Below are positions 7,697 through 14,953 of a stretch of DNA of 64,000 bases, one piece after another. A program made the position numbers and the translations under genes. Below the pieces are notes generated by a model. That model ran no database searches. It had not been told where the DNA came from and was given only the letters and a program-made list of their open reading frames with translations. Position 1 is the stretch's first letter. Every line of letters begins with the position of its first letter. The stretch is from Clostridiales bacterium. GTDB taxonomy: Bacteria > Bacillota > Clostridia > Oscillospirales > Oscillospiraceae. Location: NCBI GenBank assembly GCA_019420945.1, contig JAHZGF010000046.1:18041-82040 (forward strand). The letters run 5' to 3'.

Positions 7697-8464
7697 ATGA
7701 GACCCCAACATCAACGTTTGCCATATCAGCGTTTTGGCTGCGGCATCTTGTTTACCATAATTTTAATATGGTCACTCTTTTCCCCGACCAGTTGGAATCT
7801 GCTCCGCTGGCCCCGAGGGCTGCCCCTCCCCACCGCTTCCAGTTGGGTTTTGGCCTCAGTGGATGTGATCCATGGGGCAAGCGGCACCCATTACACCATG
7901 ACATTGGTCAATCTGTCCCGCCAGGAGGCAGACCAGTATATAGCCCAACTGGAAGAACAAGGCTACTGCCCTATTCCGGTTCTCCGGGAAGAAACTGACG
8001 ACGAGGATAAAGCGTCCCCCTGCCGCTGGCGCGGGGAAAAGGGCACCGATCGGCTGGAACTCTTCCACCGAGGGGCAACTCTGCTGGTGTTCTGGAGTCA
8101 GCCCGCCTCCGCATTCCGCCTAATACAACAAGAGACATCCCAGCCAACCGGCGGGATGTCTCTTATTTTGCGTCAGATTCTTTTTACTGAACCAGCTGGT
8201 CCATTTCATCAATCAGGCCGTCAAAGAGCTTCAGGGCCTCATCAATGGGCTGAGCAGTGGCCATATCCACCCCAGCGCCCCGGAGCAGGTCAATGGGAGG
8301 CTTGGAGCAGCCGCCCTTCAGGAAGTTCAGATAGTGCTCCACCGCGCTCTTGCCCTCCTGGAGGATTTTCTGGGACAGGGCAATGGCTGCTGCGTAGCCG
8401 GTGGAATACTGGTAGACATAATAATTGTAGTAGAAGTGGGGAATCCGGGCCCACTCCAGGCTGA
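7697..8464 (+). CDS. uncharacterised small membrane protein; reading frame runs past its likely end
   Basis: The start is well supported: GAGAGG 7 bases before ATG and a promoter at 7621-7649. Residues 12-32 (FGCGILFTIILIWSLFS) form a membrane anchor. About 110 exported or cytoplasmic residues follow, including SRQEADQYIAQLEEQGYCPIP. Odd feature: the frame continues through a hairpin terminator (8131-8163) and 281 bp into the opposite-strand pepF, which is not credible coding. A stop (TAA 8121-8123) sits just before the hairpin in the +1 frame, so a recent one-base frameshift or a sequencing error near the 3' end is likely. The real protein would then be about 140 residues. No family was recognised. 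Confidence 0.4.
   Translation: MRPQHQRLPYQRFGCGILFTIILIWSLFSPTSWNLLRWPRGLPLPTASSWVLASVDVIHGASGTHYTMTLVNLSRQEADQYIAQLEEQGYCPIPVLREETDDEDKASPCRWRGEKGTDRLELFHRGATLLVFWSQPASAFRLIQQETSQPTGGMSLILRQILFTEPAGPFHQSGRQRASGPHQWAEQWPYPPQRPGAGQWEAWSSRPSGSSDSAPPRSCPPGGFSGTGQWLLRSRWNTGRHNNCSRSGESGPTPG
8131..8168. terminator. bidirectional hairpin terminator between the small membrane protein gene and pepF
   Basis: AGAGACATCCC (8131-8141) pairs with GGGATGTCTCT (8153-8163), flanked by TATTTT on the right. Confidence 0.75.
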
Positions 8465-9977
8465 TCTCGTCGTCCACCACGATGTCGGGCCCGAAGTAGT
8501 CTTCGTTGAGCTTGCGATAGATGGCGCACAGGGCGTCGGCGGTCAGGCCCTCCCCCCGCTCCGTCATCCGATTGACCTCCAGCTCAAACTCGGCAAACAT
8601 AGTCTGGCGATAGAGGGTGGTCCGGAACTGCTCCAGGAAGTAGTTGATCAGATAGGCCCGCTGTCGCTTGTCGGTGGTGTTCTTCAGCAGGTACTGCATC
8701 AGCAGAGCCTCGTTGCAGGTGGAGGCCACCTCCGCCACAAAGATCACATACTCGGAGTAGCAGGAGGGCTGGGTGGCGCAGGAGAGATAGGTGTGCATGG
8801 AGTGGCCCATCTCATGGATCAGGGTGAACACGTCGTTGAGGGTGCCCTGGAAGTTCAGCAGGATAAAGGGGTGCATGGAGTAGCCTCCGGCGGAATAGGC
8901 GCCGCTGCGCTTGCCGGGATTCTCATACACGTCGATCCAGCGCTGGGCCAGGCCCTGGCGGACGATGGCGCAGTACTCCTCCCCCATGGGCTCCAGGGCC
9001 TTCAGGATCAGGTCACAGGCCTCCTCGTAGGTGAAGTGCATATCCACATCCCCCACCATGGGCACATAGAGGTCGTAAAAGTGGAGCTCATCCACTCCCA
9101 GCAGCTTCCGGCGCAGCCGGGTGTACTTGTGCATGGCCGGGAGATTCCGATGGACCGCGTCGATCAGGTTGGTGTAAACCTCCACCGGCACCTCGGTCTC
9201 GTCCAGAGCGGCAGCCAGGGTGTTGGGATACTTCCGGGCATCGGCAAAGAATTTCAGCTGTTTGGTCTGGGCGTTTAGGGTGGCGGCGCAGGTATTGCGG
9301 AACTGGCCGTAGCCGGCATAGCAGGACTCAAAGGCGGACTTCCGCAGGGTCCGGTCCTGGGAGTACAGCAGGGGCCCATAGGTGCCGTGGGTCACAGGGT
9401 GTTTCTCTCCCTGGCTGTCCACCGCGTCGGCAAAGGTCAGGTCGGCGTCGGCAAACATGGAATAGATGTTGTCGGGCTGGGCCGCCATCTCCCCGGCGCT
9501 GGCCAGCAGGGCCTCTTCGGCGGGAGACAGGGTGTGCTCCTTCCGGCGGAAGATCCGGTCCAGATTCCTGCGGTAGAGTTCCAGCTCCGGGCACTGCTGA
9601 TAGAAAGCCTCCATGGCCTGCTGATCCAGGGACAGCAGCTCCGGGGTAAACCAGGCGCAGGCGCTGGCCACACTGACATAGAGGCTCATGGCCTGGCTGG
9701 CGAAGTCCTGGTACTTGGAAACCCGGGTGTCCTCGTCGCTCTTGCGCTGGGCGTAGTTCAGCAGCCGGGACAGGGCAATATTGGCCTCGTCATCCAGCCG
9801 CAGAAAGGCCAGCAGCTCCTGGGCAGACTGAGAAATCTTGCCCTGATAGGCGGCGCACTTGGCGGGATAGCCCTTGGCCTCCTCCAGCGCCTGCAAAAAG
9901 ACCTCGTCAGTGGCAAAGATACTGGCCAGATCCCAGTGATACTTTGCCTCAATCTCATCTCTGGATTTGACTTCCAT
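8184..9977 (-). CDS. pepF: oligoendopeptidase F (M3 family zinc metallopeptidase)
   Basis: 597 residues from the ATG at 9977, which has GGAGG 9 bases upstream. The longer TTG start leaves no room for a ribosome-binding site. It is a cytoplasmic zinc peptidase that trims oligopeptides of roughly 7-17 residues. The zinc site is HEMGHSMHTYLS (HExxH), with the downstream Glu in the FVAEVASTCNEALL helix as third ligand. The alpha-helical N-terminal domain (about 1-190) begins WDLASIF, typical of PepF. The C-terminal YQYSTGYAAAIALSQ segment forms the substrate cleft. There is no signal peptide. Length matches the roughly 600 residues of family members. Confidence 0.96.
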   Translation of the reverse strand: MEVKSRDEIEAKYHWDLASIFATDEVFLQALEEAKGYPAKCAAYQGKISQSAQELLAFLRLDDEANIALSRLLNYAQRKSDEDTRVSKYQDFASQAMSLYVSVASACAWFTPELLSLDQQAMEAFYQQCPELELYRRNLDRIFRRKEHTLSPAEEALLASAGEMAAQPDNIYSMFADADLTFADAVDSQGEKHPVTHGTYGPLLYSQDRTLRKSAFESCYAGYGQFRNTCAATLNAQTKQLKFFADARKYPNTLAAALDETEVPVEVYTNLIDAVHRNLPAMHKYTRLRRKLLGVDELHFYDLYVPMVGDVDMHFTYEEACDLILKALEPMGEEYCAIVRQGLAQRWIDVYENPGKRSGAYSAGGYSMHPFILLNFQGTLNDVFTLIHEMGHSMHTYLSCATQPSCYSEYVIFVAEVASTCNEALLMQYLLKNTTDKRQRAYLINYFLEQFRTTLYRQTMFAEFELEVNRMTERGEGLTADALCAIYRKLNEDYFGPDIVVDDEISLEWARIPHFYYNYYVYQYSTGYAAAIALSQKILQEGKSAVEHYLNFLKGGCSKPPIDLLRGAGVDMATAQPIDEALKLFDGLIDEMDQLVQ

Positions 9978-9996
9978 ACGAAACAACCTCCAATGA

Positions 9997-10626
9997 TCAA
10001 TTCAAATTTCGTACCAGCTTCTCGGCGACCCCCAGAATCACCGCGCTGCCCAGTTCAAATTCCCGGGCGGGGATAATCCGGGGTTCATAGGCGGAATTTT
10101 CAGGCTGGAGGATCACAAAGTCCCCCTGACGCCGAAAACGCTTCAGGGTGGCCGCCTCCCCATCCACGATACAGGCCACAATCTGGCCGCTCTCTGCGGC
10201 GTTCTGGCGATGGATCAGCACTTTGTCATCGGGACAGATGCCGGCGTTGATCATGCTGTCCCCTTCCACCCGCAGGTAAAAGTAGGCGGAGGGGTCGGTG
10301 ACATCGGCGGGCTCCCAGCCCTCAATTTGCTCCCGGGCCACAATGGGGCCTCCGGCCCGAATGGCTCCCAGCACCGGCACCATCTGTTCCCCGGGCATGG
10401 CCTGCCGCACCTGGGGCACATCGTATCCCTGCAGCCAGCGCTCATCCACCCCCAGCCGGGCCGCCATCTCCATGACTACCCCGGCCTTGGGCTCCCGCTG
10501 ACCCAGTACATAGCGGTTCAGAGTCTGGGGCTTCATCTCCAACAGACGCCCCAGGGCCTCGTAGTTCAGCCCCCGCTCCCGCATCAGCTGTCCCAATCGG
10601 CTCCCCAATGTCTCCACCCGTTCCAT
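9997..10626 (-). CDS. LexA/CI-like self-cleaving repressor (XRE helix-turn-helix plus S24 peptidase)
   Basis: 209 residues. Residues 1-70 form an XRE helix-turn-helix (LMRERGLNYEALGRLLEMKPQTLNRYVLGQREP). Residues 85-205 are the S24 autoprotease: Ala-Gly scissile bond in GAIRAGGPIVA, catalytic Ser in VEGDSMINAGI and catalytic Lys in EAATLKRF. Such repressors cut themselves when RecA filaments form, linking target genes to DNA damage. The HTH is XRE-type and not the winged helix of classical LexA, so this is a LexA-like or phage-repressor-like regulator. Upstream lie its promoter, three CACC-N4-GGTG palindromes and an SOS-like box. No phage genes surround it. Confidence 0.9.
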   Translation of the reverse strand: MERVETLGSRLGQLMRERGLNYEALGRLLEMKPQTLNRYVLGQREPKAGVVMEMAARLGVDERWLQGYDVPQVRQAMPGEQMVPVLGAIRAGGPIVAREQIEGWEPADVTDPSAYFYLRVEGDSMINAGICPDDKVLIHRQNAAESGQIVACIVDGEAATLKRFRRQGDFVILQPENSAYEPRIIPAREFELGSAVILGVAEKLVRNLN

Positions 10627-10670
10627 CGCTGCGCCTCCCTCCTCCGGCCCATGATCCTTGTATCCTCTTT

Positions 10671-10699
10671 ATTTTATCACTTAGCATCACCGTTTACAA
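10671..10699 (-). promoter_or_regulatory. promoter of the S24 repressor gene
   Basis: Reading leftward: TTGTAA (10699-10694), 17-bp spacer, TAAAAT (10676-10671). Downstream GGAGGAGGGAGG gives strong ribosome binding. A half-operator (CACC at 10688-10691) lies in the spacer. Confidence 0.6.
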
Positions 10700-10719
10700 T
10701 TTCATTTTTCCCATTTTAT

Positions 10720-10836
10720 CACCGCATGGTGTCAATATGAAATTTTTTCCTATTTTTCCCTTGACATTATAACCATTTGGTGGTATCCTTGTCCCAGTTA
10801 ATCGAACAGCTGTTCTATATTTAACACCAAATGGTG
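10720..10836. promoter_or_regulatory. array of three CACC-N4-GGTG operators with an SOS-like box and opposed promoters
   Basis: CACCGCATGGTG (10720-10731), AACCATTTGGTG (10771-10782) and CACCAAATGGTG (10825-10836) are spaced 51 and 54 bp apart, close to five helical turns. The middle site lies between the elements of two facing promoters: rightward TTGACA (10761-10766) N17 TATCCT (10784-10789), and leftward GGGACA (10795-10790) N18 TATAAT (10771-10766). CGAACAGCTGTTCT (10803-10816) resembles the Gram-positive LexA box CGAACRNRYGTTYC. This fills most of the 311-bp gap at 10627-10937. Confidence 0.6.
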
Positions 10837-10860
10837 GTGCATTCCACCCTGCTCCACCGC

Positions 10861-10894
10861 AAAAAAAGCCCCGACGGGCAAAACCCGCCGGGGC
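10861..10894 (-). terminator. intrinsic terminator of the permease gene
   Basis: Leftward GCCCCGGCGGG...CCCGTCGGGGC stem with one mismatch, followed by seven T on the minus strand. Confidence 0.8.
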
Positions 10895-10937
10895 AAAACA
10901 GAGAGGGATGATAATCACAGCTGAGGCAGACTTTGGT

Positions 10938-12080
10938 TCAGCCAATGGCCTTCAGCAGGAAATCCAGCAGCACCAAAGCCACCAACAGCCCAAGATTGCA
11001 CACAGTAAACCAGAACAGATAGCGCCGTTTCTGCTCCGGGTAATCCTTCACCACAAATTTATAGGAGATCAGGCTGGCCATGGAGGCGATGAGGGTACCC
11101 AGTCCTCCCAGATTACAGCCCACCATCAACTCCGCCCAGTGATCGGTAAATCCGGACAGCAGCAGCGCCGCCGGCACATTGCTGATGACCTGGCTGGCCA
11201 GCACCGAGACCAGCACCACATTGTGCTCCAGCAGAGAGGCCAGGAAGTTCTGGAAAATGGCGATGTTGCCCAGATTGCCCACGAAGATAAAGAAGGCCAC
11301 AAAGGTGCCCAGCAACGAGTAATCCACGCTGGCCAGCAGTTTTCGGTCTGCAAAGAGCAGAAAAACCAGGGTAACGGCGGCAATCGCCAGGGGTGGGACG
11401 ATATTGAAGATCCCCAGCAGGCACAGCCCGAATCCGGCGGCGCAGCAAACCAGTCCCCGAGCGCCTCCCAACTTTGTCTCTACGGATGCACCGGACACCG
11501 GGACAGACTTCAAGCAGAGCACCAGCACCGCCAGACAGACCGCTGAGAGCACCCCATAGGGCAGCATCAGCAGGCAGAACCGGCCAAAGCCCATCTCCGA
11601 CTGGGCGTAGAGGTAGAGGTTTTGGGGATTGCCCATGGGGGTCATCATACTGCCCAGATTGGCCGCCACCGTCTGGAGCACCACCACGGGCACCACCAGC
11701 TTCTCCCGGCCGATCATCCGCAGCACGATGAGTCCAAAGGGGACGAAGGTGATCAGAGACACATCATTGGTGATGACCATGCTGAGGACAAAGGGCAAAA
11801 AGACCAGCACAAAGACCATCTTCCGGGTGCTGGCGGTTCGCTGCAGCAGCCGGCTGCCCAGGTAGGTGAACAGCCCCAACTTCTGAAAGCCCTTCATCAC
11901 CGCCATCAGGCTGAACAGCAGGGCCAGGGTGTCCCAGTCGATGTACCCGGCATAACCGGGGCTGGGAGGTACGGCAATCATGGAGGCCAAGGCCAGCACC
12001 ACCGCCACACAGAGGACGGTCTCCGAACGAATAAAGCGCAGGGCCCGCTGCCTCAGATTTCGTTTTGTTTGTTGTGTCAT
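10938..12080 (-). CDS. SLC13/ArsB-NhaD superfamily anion or cation permease
   Basis: 380 residues, about ten to eleven hydrophobic segments, in the ion-transporter (IT) superfamily that holds ArsB, NhaD and CitM. Useful marks are VITNDVSLITFVPFG (family N-D-x-S/A-L block) and LGSMMTPMGNPQNLYLY (hairpin region), and the repeat-half equivalent VISNVPAALLLSG. The pattern TPxGNPQN is typical of SLC13-family permeases annotated as ArsB-like or citrate-like. The substrate cannot be set from sequence. The chosen ATG has GAGG 9 bases upstream; the GTG start 15 bases earlier lacks a site. It sits downstream of the tRNA-Thr/tRNA-Tyr pair but behind their terminator, and is distant from the ars operon at 29-31 kb. 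Confidence 0.85.
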   Translation of the reverse strand: MTQQTKRNLRQRALRFIRSETVLCVAVVLALASMIAVPPSPGYAGYIDWDTLALLFSLMAVMKGFQKLGLFTYLGSRLLQRTASTRKMVFVLVFLPFVLSMVITNDVSLITFVPFGLIVLRMIGREKLVVPVVVLQTVAANLGSMMTPMGNPQNLYLYAQSEMGFGRFCLLMLPYGVLSAVCLAVLVLCLKSVPVSGASVETKLGGARGLVCCAAGFGLCLLGIFNIVPPLAIAAVTLVFLLFADRKLLASVDYSLLGTFVAFFIFVGNLGNIAIFQNFLASLLEHNVVLVSVLASQVISNVPAALLLSGFTDHWAELMVGCNLGGLGTLIASMASLISYKFVVKDYPEQKRRYLFWFTVCNLGLLVALVLLDFLLKAIG

Positions 12081-12119
12081 ATGGATACGCCTCACAACAG
12101 AGATTGAAAGGATCGCGCA

Positions 12120-12150
12120 GAAAAAAGCCGGTCACGTTTGTGACCGGCTT
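12120..12150 (-). terminator. terminator of the tRNA-Thr/tRNA-Tyr transcript
   Basis: AAGCCGGTCAC/GTGACCGGCTT 11-bp stem with GTTT loop (12125-12150), followed on the minus strand by a T run. It touches the encoded CCA of tRNA-Tyr. Confidence 0.8.
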
Positions 12151-12234
12151 GGTGGAAGAGAATGGATTCGAACCATTGTAGGCGGTGCCAACAGATTTAC
12201 AGTCTGCCCCCTTTAGCCACTTGGGTACTCTTCC
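12150..12234 (-). tRNA. tRNA-Tyr (anticodon GTA)
   Basis: Acceptor GGAAGAG/CTCTTCC, anticodon loop CTGTAAA with GTA, long class II variable arm, T-loop GGTTCGAATCC, discriminator A and encoded CCA. It is transcribed after tRNA-Thr with an 11-bp spacer. Confidence 0.95.
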
Positions 12235-12245
12235 ATATTGATTTG

Positions 12246-12321
12246 TGGAGCTGGTGGACGGACTTGAACCCCCGACCTGCTGATTACAAATCAGCTGCTC
12301 TACCAACTGAGCTACACCAGC
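12246..12321 (-). tRNA. tRNA-Thr (anticodon TGT)
   Basis: Acceptor GCTGGTG/CACCAGC, D-arm TAGCTCAGTTGGTAGAGC, anticodon stem GCTGA/TCAGC with loop TTTGTAA (TGT), T-arm GGGGGTTCAAGTCCG, encoded CCA. Confidence 0.95.
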
Positions 12322-12355
12322 AAGCTTCTGCTGAACTCGCGACTCAGCATGAAAT

Positions 12356-12384
12356 ATATTACCAGAGCTTATCTCATTTGTCAA
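12356..12384 (-). promoter_or_regulatory. promoter of the tRNA-Thr/tRNA-Tyr operon
   Basis: Leftward TTGACA (12384-12379), 17-bp spacer, TAATAT (12361-12356). Confidence 0.8.
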
Positions 12385-12436
12385 CGGTTTTTTTGCATTT
12401 TTTCATTTTTCTTTTCAACAAGAGGAGGAACTCGAT

Positions 12437-12643
12437 TTGCGTTTGTTTGACCCCTATCACACTGACCAGGACAATCCCACCTGCTGCTGCGACGAATGCG
12501 GCGGAGAAATCTATGCTGATGACCTGGTTTACCTGATTGACGGTGTGCCCATTTGCGAAGAATGCCTGGCGGAATTCGCCCAGAGTTATTTTGCCGCCCA
12601 GCGGAGGTTGGGCGCCCAGCTGTTGGAGTATAACGATGACTAA
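12437..12643 (+). CDS. 68-residue zinc-ribbon-like protein of unknown function
   Basis: A small acidic protein with a CCCDECGG...CEECL cysteine arrangement, likely a treble-clef or ribbon binding one zinc. The start codon is TTG: GAGGAGG lies 8 bases upstream and no ATG or GTG is available. Its last codons overlap the next gene (start ATG inside GATGACTAA), so the two are translationally coupled. Similar tiny proteins are common beside HTH genes in Clostridia, but no function is known to me. Confidence 0.75.
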   Translation: MRLFDPYHTDQDNPTCCCDECGGEIYADDLVYLIDGVPICEECLAEFAQSYFAAQRRLGAQLLEYNDD

Positions 12644-12965
12644 TCAAGAAAAGGAGCGGCTTTCACCCATGTCCAGACCCGTTTATCGAAACCCCAAACC
12701 CCTGGTGCAGGATCTGTCGATCTGCACCGCCCACGCCAATAATGGCGATGAGGTGGGGCTGTCCCCCCGGCGAAAGGCCATCGTCCGGGCTCTGCGCCGC
12801 CGGGCCACCAACAGGCAGCGGCAGTGCCTTTACCTCTACTACGCTCGGGGACTCAGTCAACAGTCCATTGCCAAGCTGCTGGACGTCAATGTCTCCACTG
12901 TCAGCCGCAACATCCACAACGGGGAACGGCATGTGACGGAGGCGCTGGCCCTTTTGGAGGACTGA
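12636..12965 (+). CDS. sigma-70 region 4-like helix-turn-helix protein
   Basis: 109 residues. The C-terminal half reads TNRQRQCLYLYYARGLSQQSIAKLLDVNVSTVSRNIHNGERHVTEAL. This is a sigma region 4.2-type helix-turn-helix, with Q-x-x-x-x-x-Y-Y-x-x-G-x-x-x-x-x-I-A as in sigma factors and terminase-like small regulators. No region 2 is present, so it cannot be a full sigma factor. The start was set at 12636 because GGAG lies 7 bases upstream and it overlaps the previous stop. The N-terminal 40 residues are basic and variable. It is probably a DNA-binding regulator working with the zinc-ribbon protein encoded just before. Confidence 0.75.
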   Translation: MTNQEKERLSPMSRPVYRNPKPLVQDLSICTAHANNGDEVGLSPRRKAIVRALRRRATNRQRQCLYLYYARGLSQQSIAKLLDVNVSTVSRNIHNGERHVTEALALLED

Positions 12966-12978
12966 GGGCTGCCCATAC

Positions 12979-13026
12979 AACGAATCAGGGGGACACCGCA
13001 TCAGCGGTGCCCCCCTGGTTCGTTTT
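12979..13026. terminator. long hairpin terminator between convergent genes
   Basis: CACCGC/GCGGTG core extended by CAGGGGG/CCCCCTG and AACGAA/TTCGTT, followed by TTTTT on the plus strand. It serves the small HTH operon and probably the leftward aldo/keto reductase. Confidence 0.75.
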
Positions 13027-13028
13027 TC

Positions 13029-14207
13029 TCAGAATCTGCCCAACAGATGGGTCACGCCTTTTGCAATGGCGTATACCGGCCCCTCCATCACCCGTTTCAC
13101 GTTGTCCAGCTCCTCCCGGATGTGGATGCCCTGGGGACAATGGGTCTCGCACCGGCCGCACTTGACGCACTGGGAGGCGTTGGAGCGCTTGCCCCGGAGG
13201 GTGGTACACATGAAGTATTCCTTCATGCCGGTATAGAATCCCTCGGTATACCGAGCGTTATAGCACCGGAAGGCTCCGGGGATGTCCACCCCCTTGGGGC
13301 AGGGCATACAGTAGCCGCAGCCGGTGCAGCCCACCTTGATCTTCTCATTGATGGCGGCCTTCACTCGCTCATAGAGCTCCCGCTCCGGTTCACCCAGCTC
13401 TCCGGCCTCCACCTCCGAGGCGATGCGGCAGTTTTCCGCCACCATCTCCAGGGAGTTCATGCCCGAAAGCACCACCGTCACCTCCGGCTGATCCCAGAGC
13501 CAGCGCAGCCCCCACTCGGCGGGGGTGCGCCGGGGGGTAAACTCCCCAAAGGCCTTCTGGGCTTTGGAGGGCAGGGCGTTCACCAGACGGCCGCCCCGGA
13601 GGGGCTCCATAATGATGACAGGAATCCCCTTCTCCGCGGCGTGCTGGAGTCCCCGGCGCCCCGCCTGGGTGTGCTCATCAATATAGTTATACTGTATTTG
13701 GCAGAAATCCCAGTCCCGGCAGTCCAACAGCTCCTGAAAGGCGTTGGTGTTGCCGTGGTAGGAGAAGCCCACGTTGCGGATGATTCCCGCCGCCTGCTTC
13801 TCCTGAAGCCACCGATCCACCCCCAGGTCCTTCAGCCGCTGCCAGGTGGTCACGTCCGGCAGCATATGCATCAGGTAATAGTCGATGTGGTCGGTCTTCA
13901 GCCGCCGCAGCTGCTCCTGAAAAAAGCGCTCGATGTCGTCGCTCTTCCGGATCAGGTAATGGGGCAGCTTGGTGGCGATGTTCACCTGATCCCGGCAGTG
14001 GTTCTTGTCCAGCACCGCCCCCAACAGCTCTTCGCTGCCGGGATAAATGTAGGCAGTGTCAAAATAGTTGACCCCCTGGTGGATGGCGGACAGAATCTCC
14101 CGCTCCGCCTCCTCAAAGTCAATGCTGCCCCGCTTGCGCTGAAAGCGCATGCAGCCAAACCCCAGGATGGACAACTCCTCTCCGTGCCGGTCTTTACGAT
14201 AATGCAT
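13029..14207 (-). CDS. aldo/keto reductase with C-terminal 4Fe-4S ferredoxin-type domain
   Basis: 392 residues. Residues 1-270 form an AKR TIM barrel with the catalytic tetrad: D in NYFDTAY, Y of YIYPGSE, K of NIATKLP and H of YYLMHML. Residues 285-370 add two cysteine clusters, CTGCGYCMPCPKGVDIP and CVKCGRCETHCPQGIHI, each the signature of a [4Fe-4S] cluster. Such Fe-S AKRs are frequent in anaerobes and are annotated as putative oxidoreductases. The physiological substrate is unknown. It is located 107 bp after lepB on the same strand, with its own GGAGG site. Confidence 0.92.
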   Translation of the reverse strand: MHYRKDRHGEELSILGFGCMRFQRKRGSIDFEEAEREILSAIHQGVNYFDTAYIYPGSEELLGAVLDKNHCRDQVNIATKLPHYLIRKSDDIERFFQEQLRRLKTDHIDYYLMHMLPDVTTWQRLKDLGVDRWLQEKQAAGIIRNVGFSYHGNTNAFQELLDCRDWDFCQIQYNYIDEHTQAGRRGLQHAAEKGIPVIIMEPLRGGRLVNALPSKAQKAFGEFTPRRTPAEWGLRWLWDQPEVTVVLSGMNSLEMVAENCRIASEVEAGELGEPERELYERVKAAINEKIKVGCTGCGYCMPCPKGVDIPGAFRCYNARYTEGFYTGMKEYFMCTTLRGKRSNASQCVKCGRCETHCPQGIHIREELDNVKRVMEGPVYAIAKGVTHLLGRF

Positions 14208-14314
14208 AGCCTCTGCCTCCCTGTCCCAATCTTGCCAATCGTTTCCTGCTACATTATCATTTCCATTTTAAAAGCAGTTCTGTCCCAAACTTCCGCCGCA
14301 GGTCCAAAACCTAA

Positions 14315-14953
14315 TCACCGTACCCACCCGAAATCGGAGAAGGGGAAGAACACCAGCAGCACCCGGCCAATCACATAGCGCTCGTCCACCATGCCCAGCT
14401 GGGCCACCCGGCTGTCGCTGGAGTGATTGCGGTTGTCTCCGCAGACAAAGATACAGCCCTCCGGCACCGTAAACTCCTGGTTCACATACTGGGGGTCCAG
14501 GTCCACTTTGTCCGCCATGTAGTCGCTGCCATACATGTCATCATGCTCGTAGTTCAGGTAGGGCTCCTCCAGGATTTCACCGTCCACGGTGATGGTGTTG
14601 TTGTCGTAGTCAATGTAGACAGTCTGGCCTCCGGTGGCGATGACCCGCTTCACCAAAGCCTGATCCCCAAAGGTGTGGTCCTTCCGCAATACGATCACAT
14701 CTCCCTGCCGGGGGGTATAGGCGATCCGCTGCACCAGCATCAGATCCCGGTCGTGGAGGGTGGGATACATGGAAGAGCCGTCCACCCCCACAATACTCAC
14801 CACAAAAGTGAACAGCGTGACGATGATCACCAGCACCACCGCCAGCAATTCCAGCCACTCAAAGAGGCTTTGGCGCCATCCCTCCTGGTCCTTCCGCTCT
14901 TCCGGAGCGTTACCCTGGGCCGTCACGTCAAAGGCTTCCCGTTTTCCCTTCAT
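14315..14953 (-). CDS. lepB: type I signal peptidase
   Basis: 212 residues. A single N-terminal transmembrane segment (about 34-57) anchors the protein, with the catalytic domain outside. It removes signal peptides from secreted proteins. The catalytic dyad is visible: Ser61 in GSSMYPTL and Lys102 in VKRVIATGG. The conserved GDNRNHSSDSR box is near the C-terminus. The start overlaps the stop of the upstream ATPase gene (TGATG), placing it last in the ymdB-yhaO-yhaN-lepB operon. Confidence 0.96.
   Translation of the reverse strand: MKGKREAFDVTAQGNAPEERKDQEGWRQSLFEWLELLAVVLVIIVTLFTFVVSIVGVDGSSMYPTLHDRDLMLVQRIAYTPRQGDVIVLRKDHTFGDQALVKRVIATGGQTVYIDYDNNTITVDGEILEEPYLNYEHDDMYGSDYMADKVDLDPQYVNQEFTVPEGCIFVCGDNRNHSSDSRVAQLGMVDERYVIGRVLLVFFPFSDFGWVR

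Noticed and set aside
9978..9986. TTG start adding three residues to PepF
   Set aside because: GGAGG would touch the TTG, leaving no spacing; ATG at 9977 has a proper 9-base gap.
9997..10626. Prophage CI repressor region
   Set aside because: The repressor is phage-like in architecture, yet it is flanked by pepF and a permease with no other phage genes, attachment repeats or divergent cro-like gene.
12537..12635. Longer N-terminus for the sigma-region-4-like gene
   Set aside because: Overlaps the zinc-ribbon gene in another frame, lacks a ribosome-binding site and has Trp/Pro/Ser-rich shadow composition; the start at 12636 is better supported.
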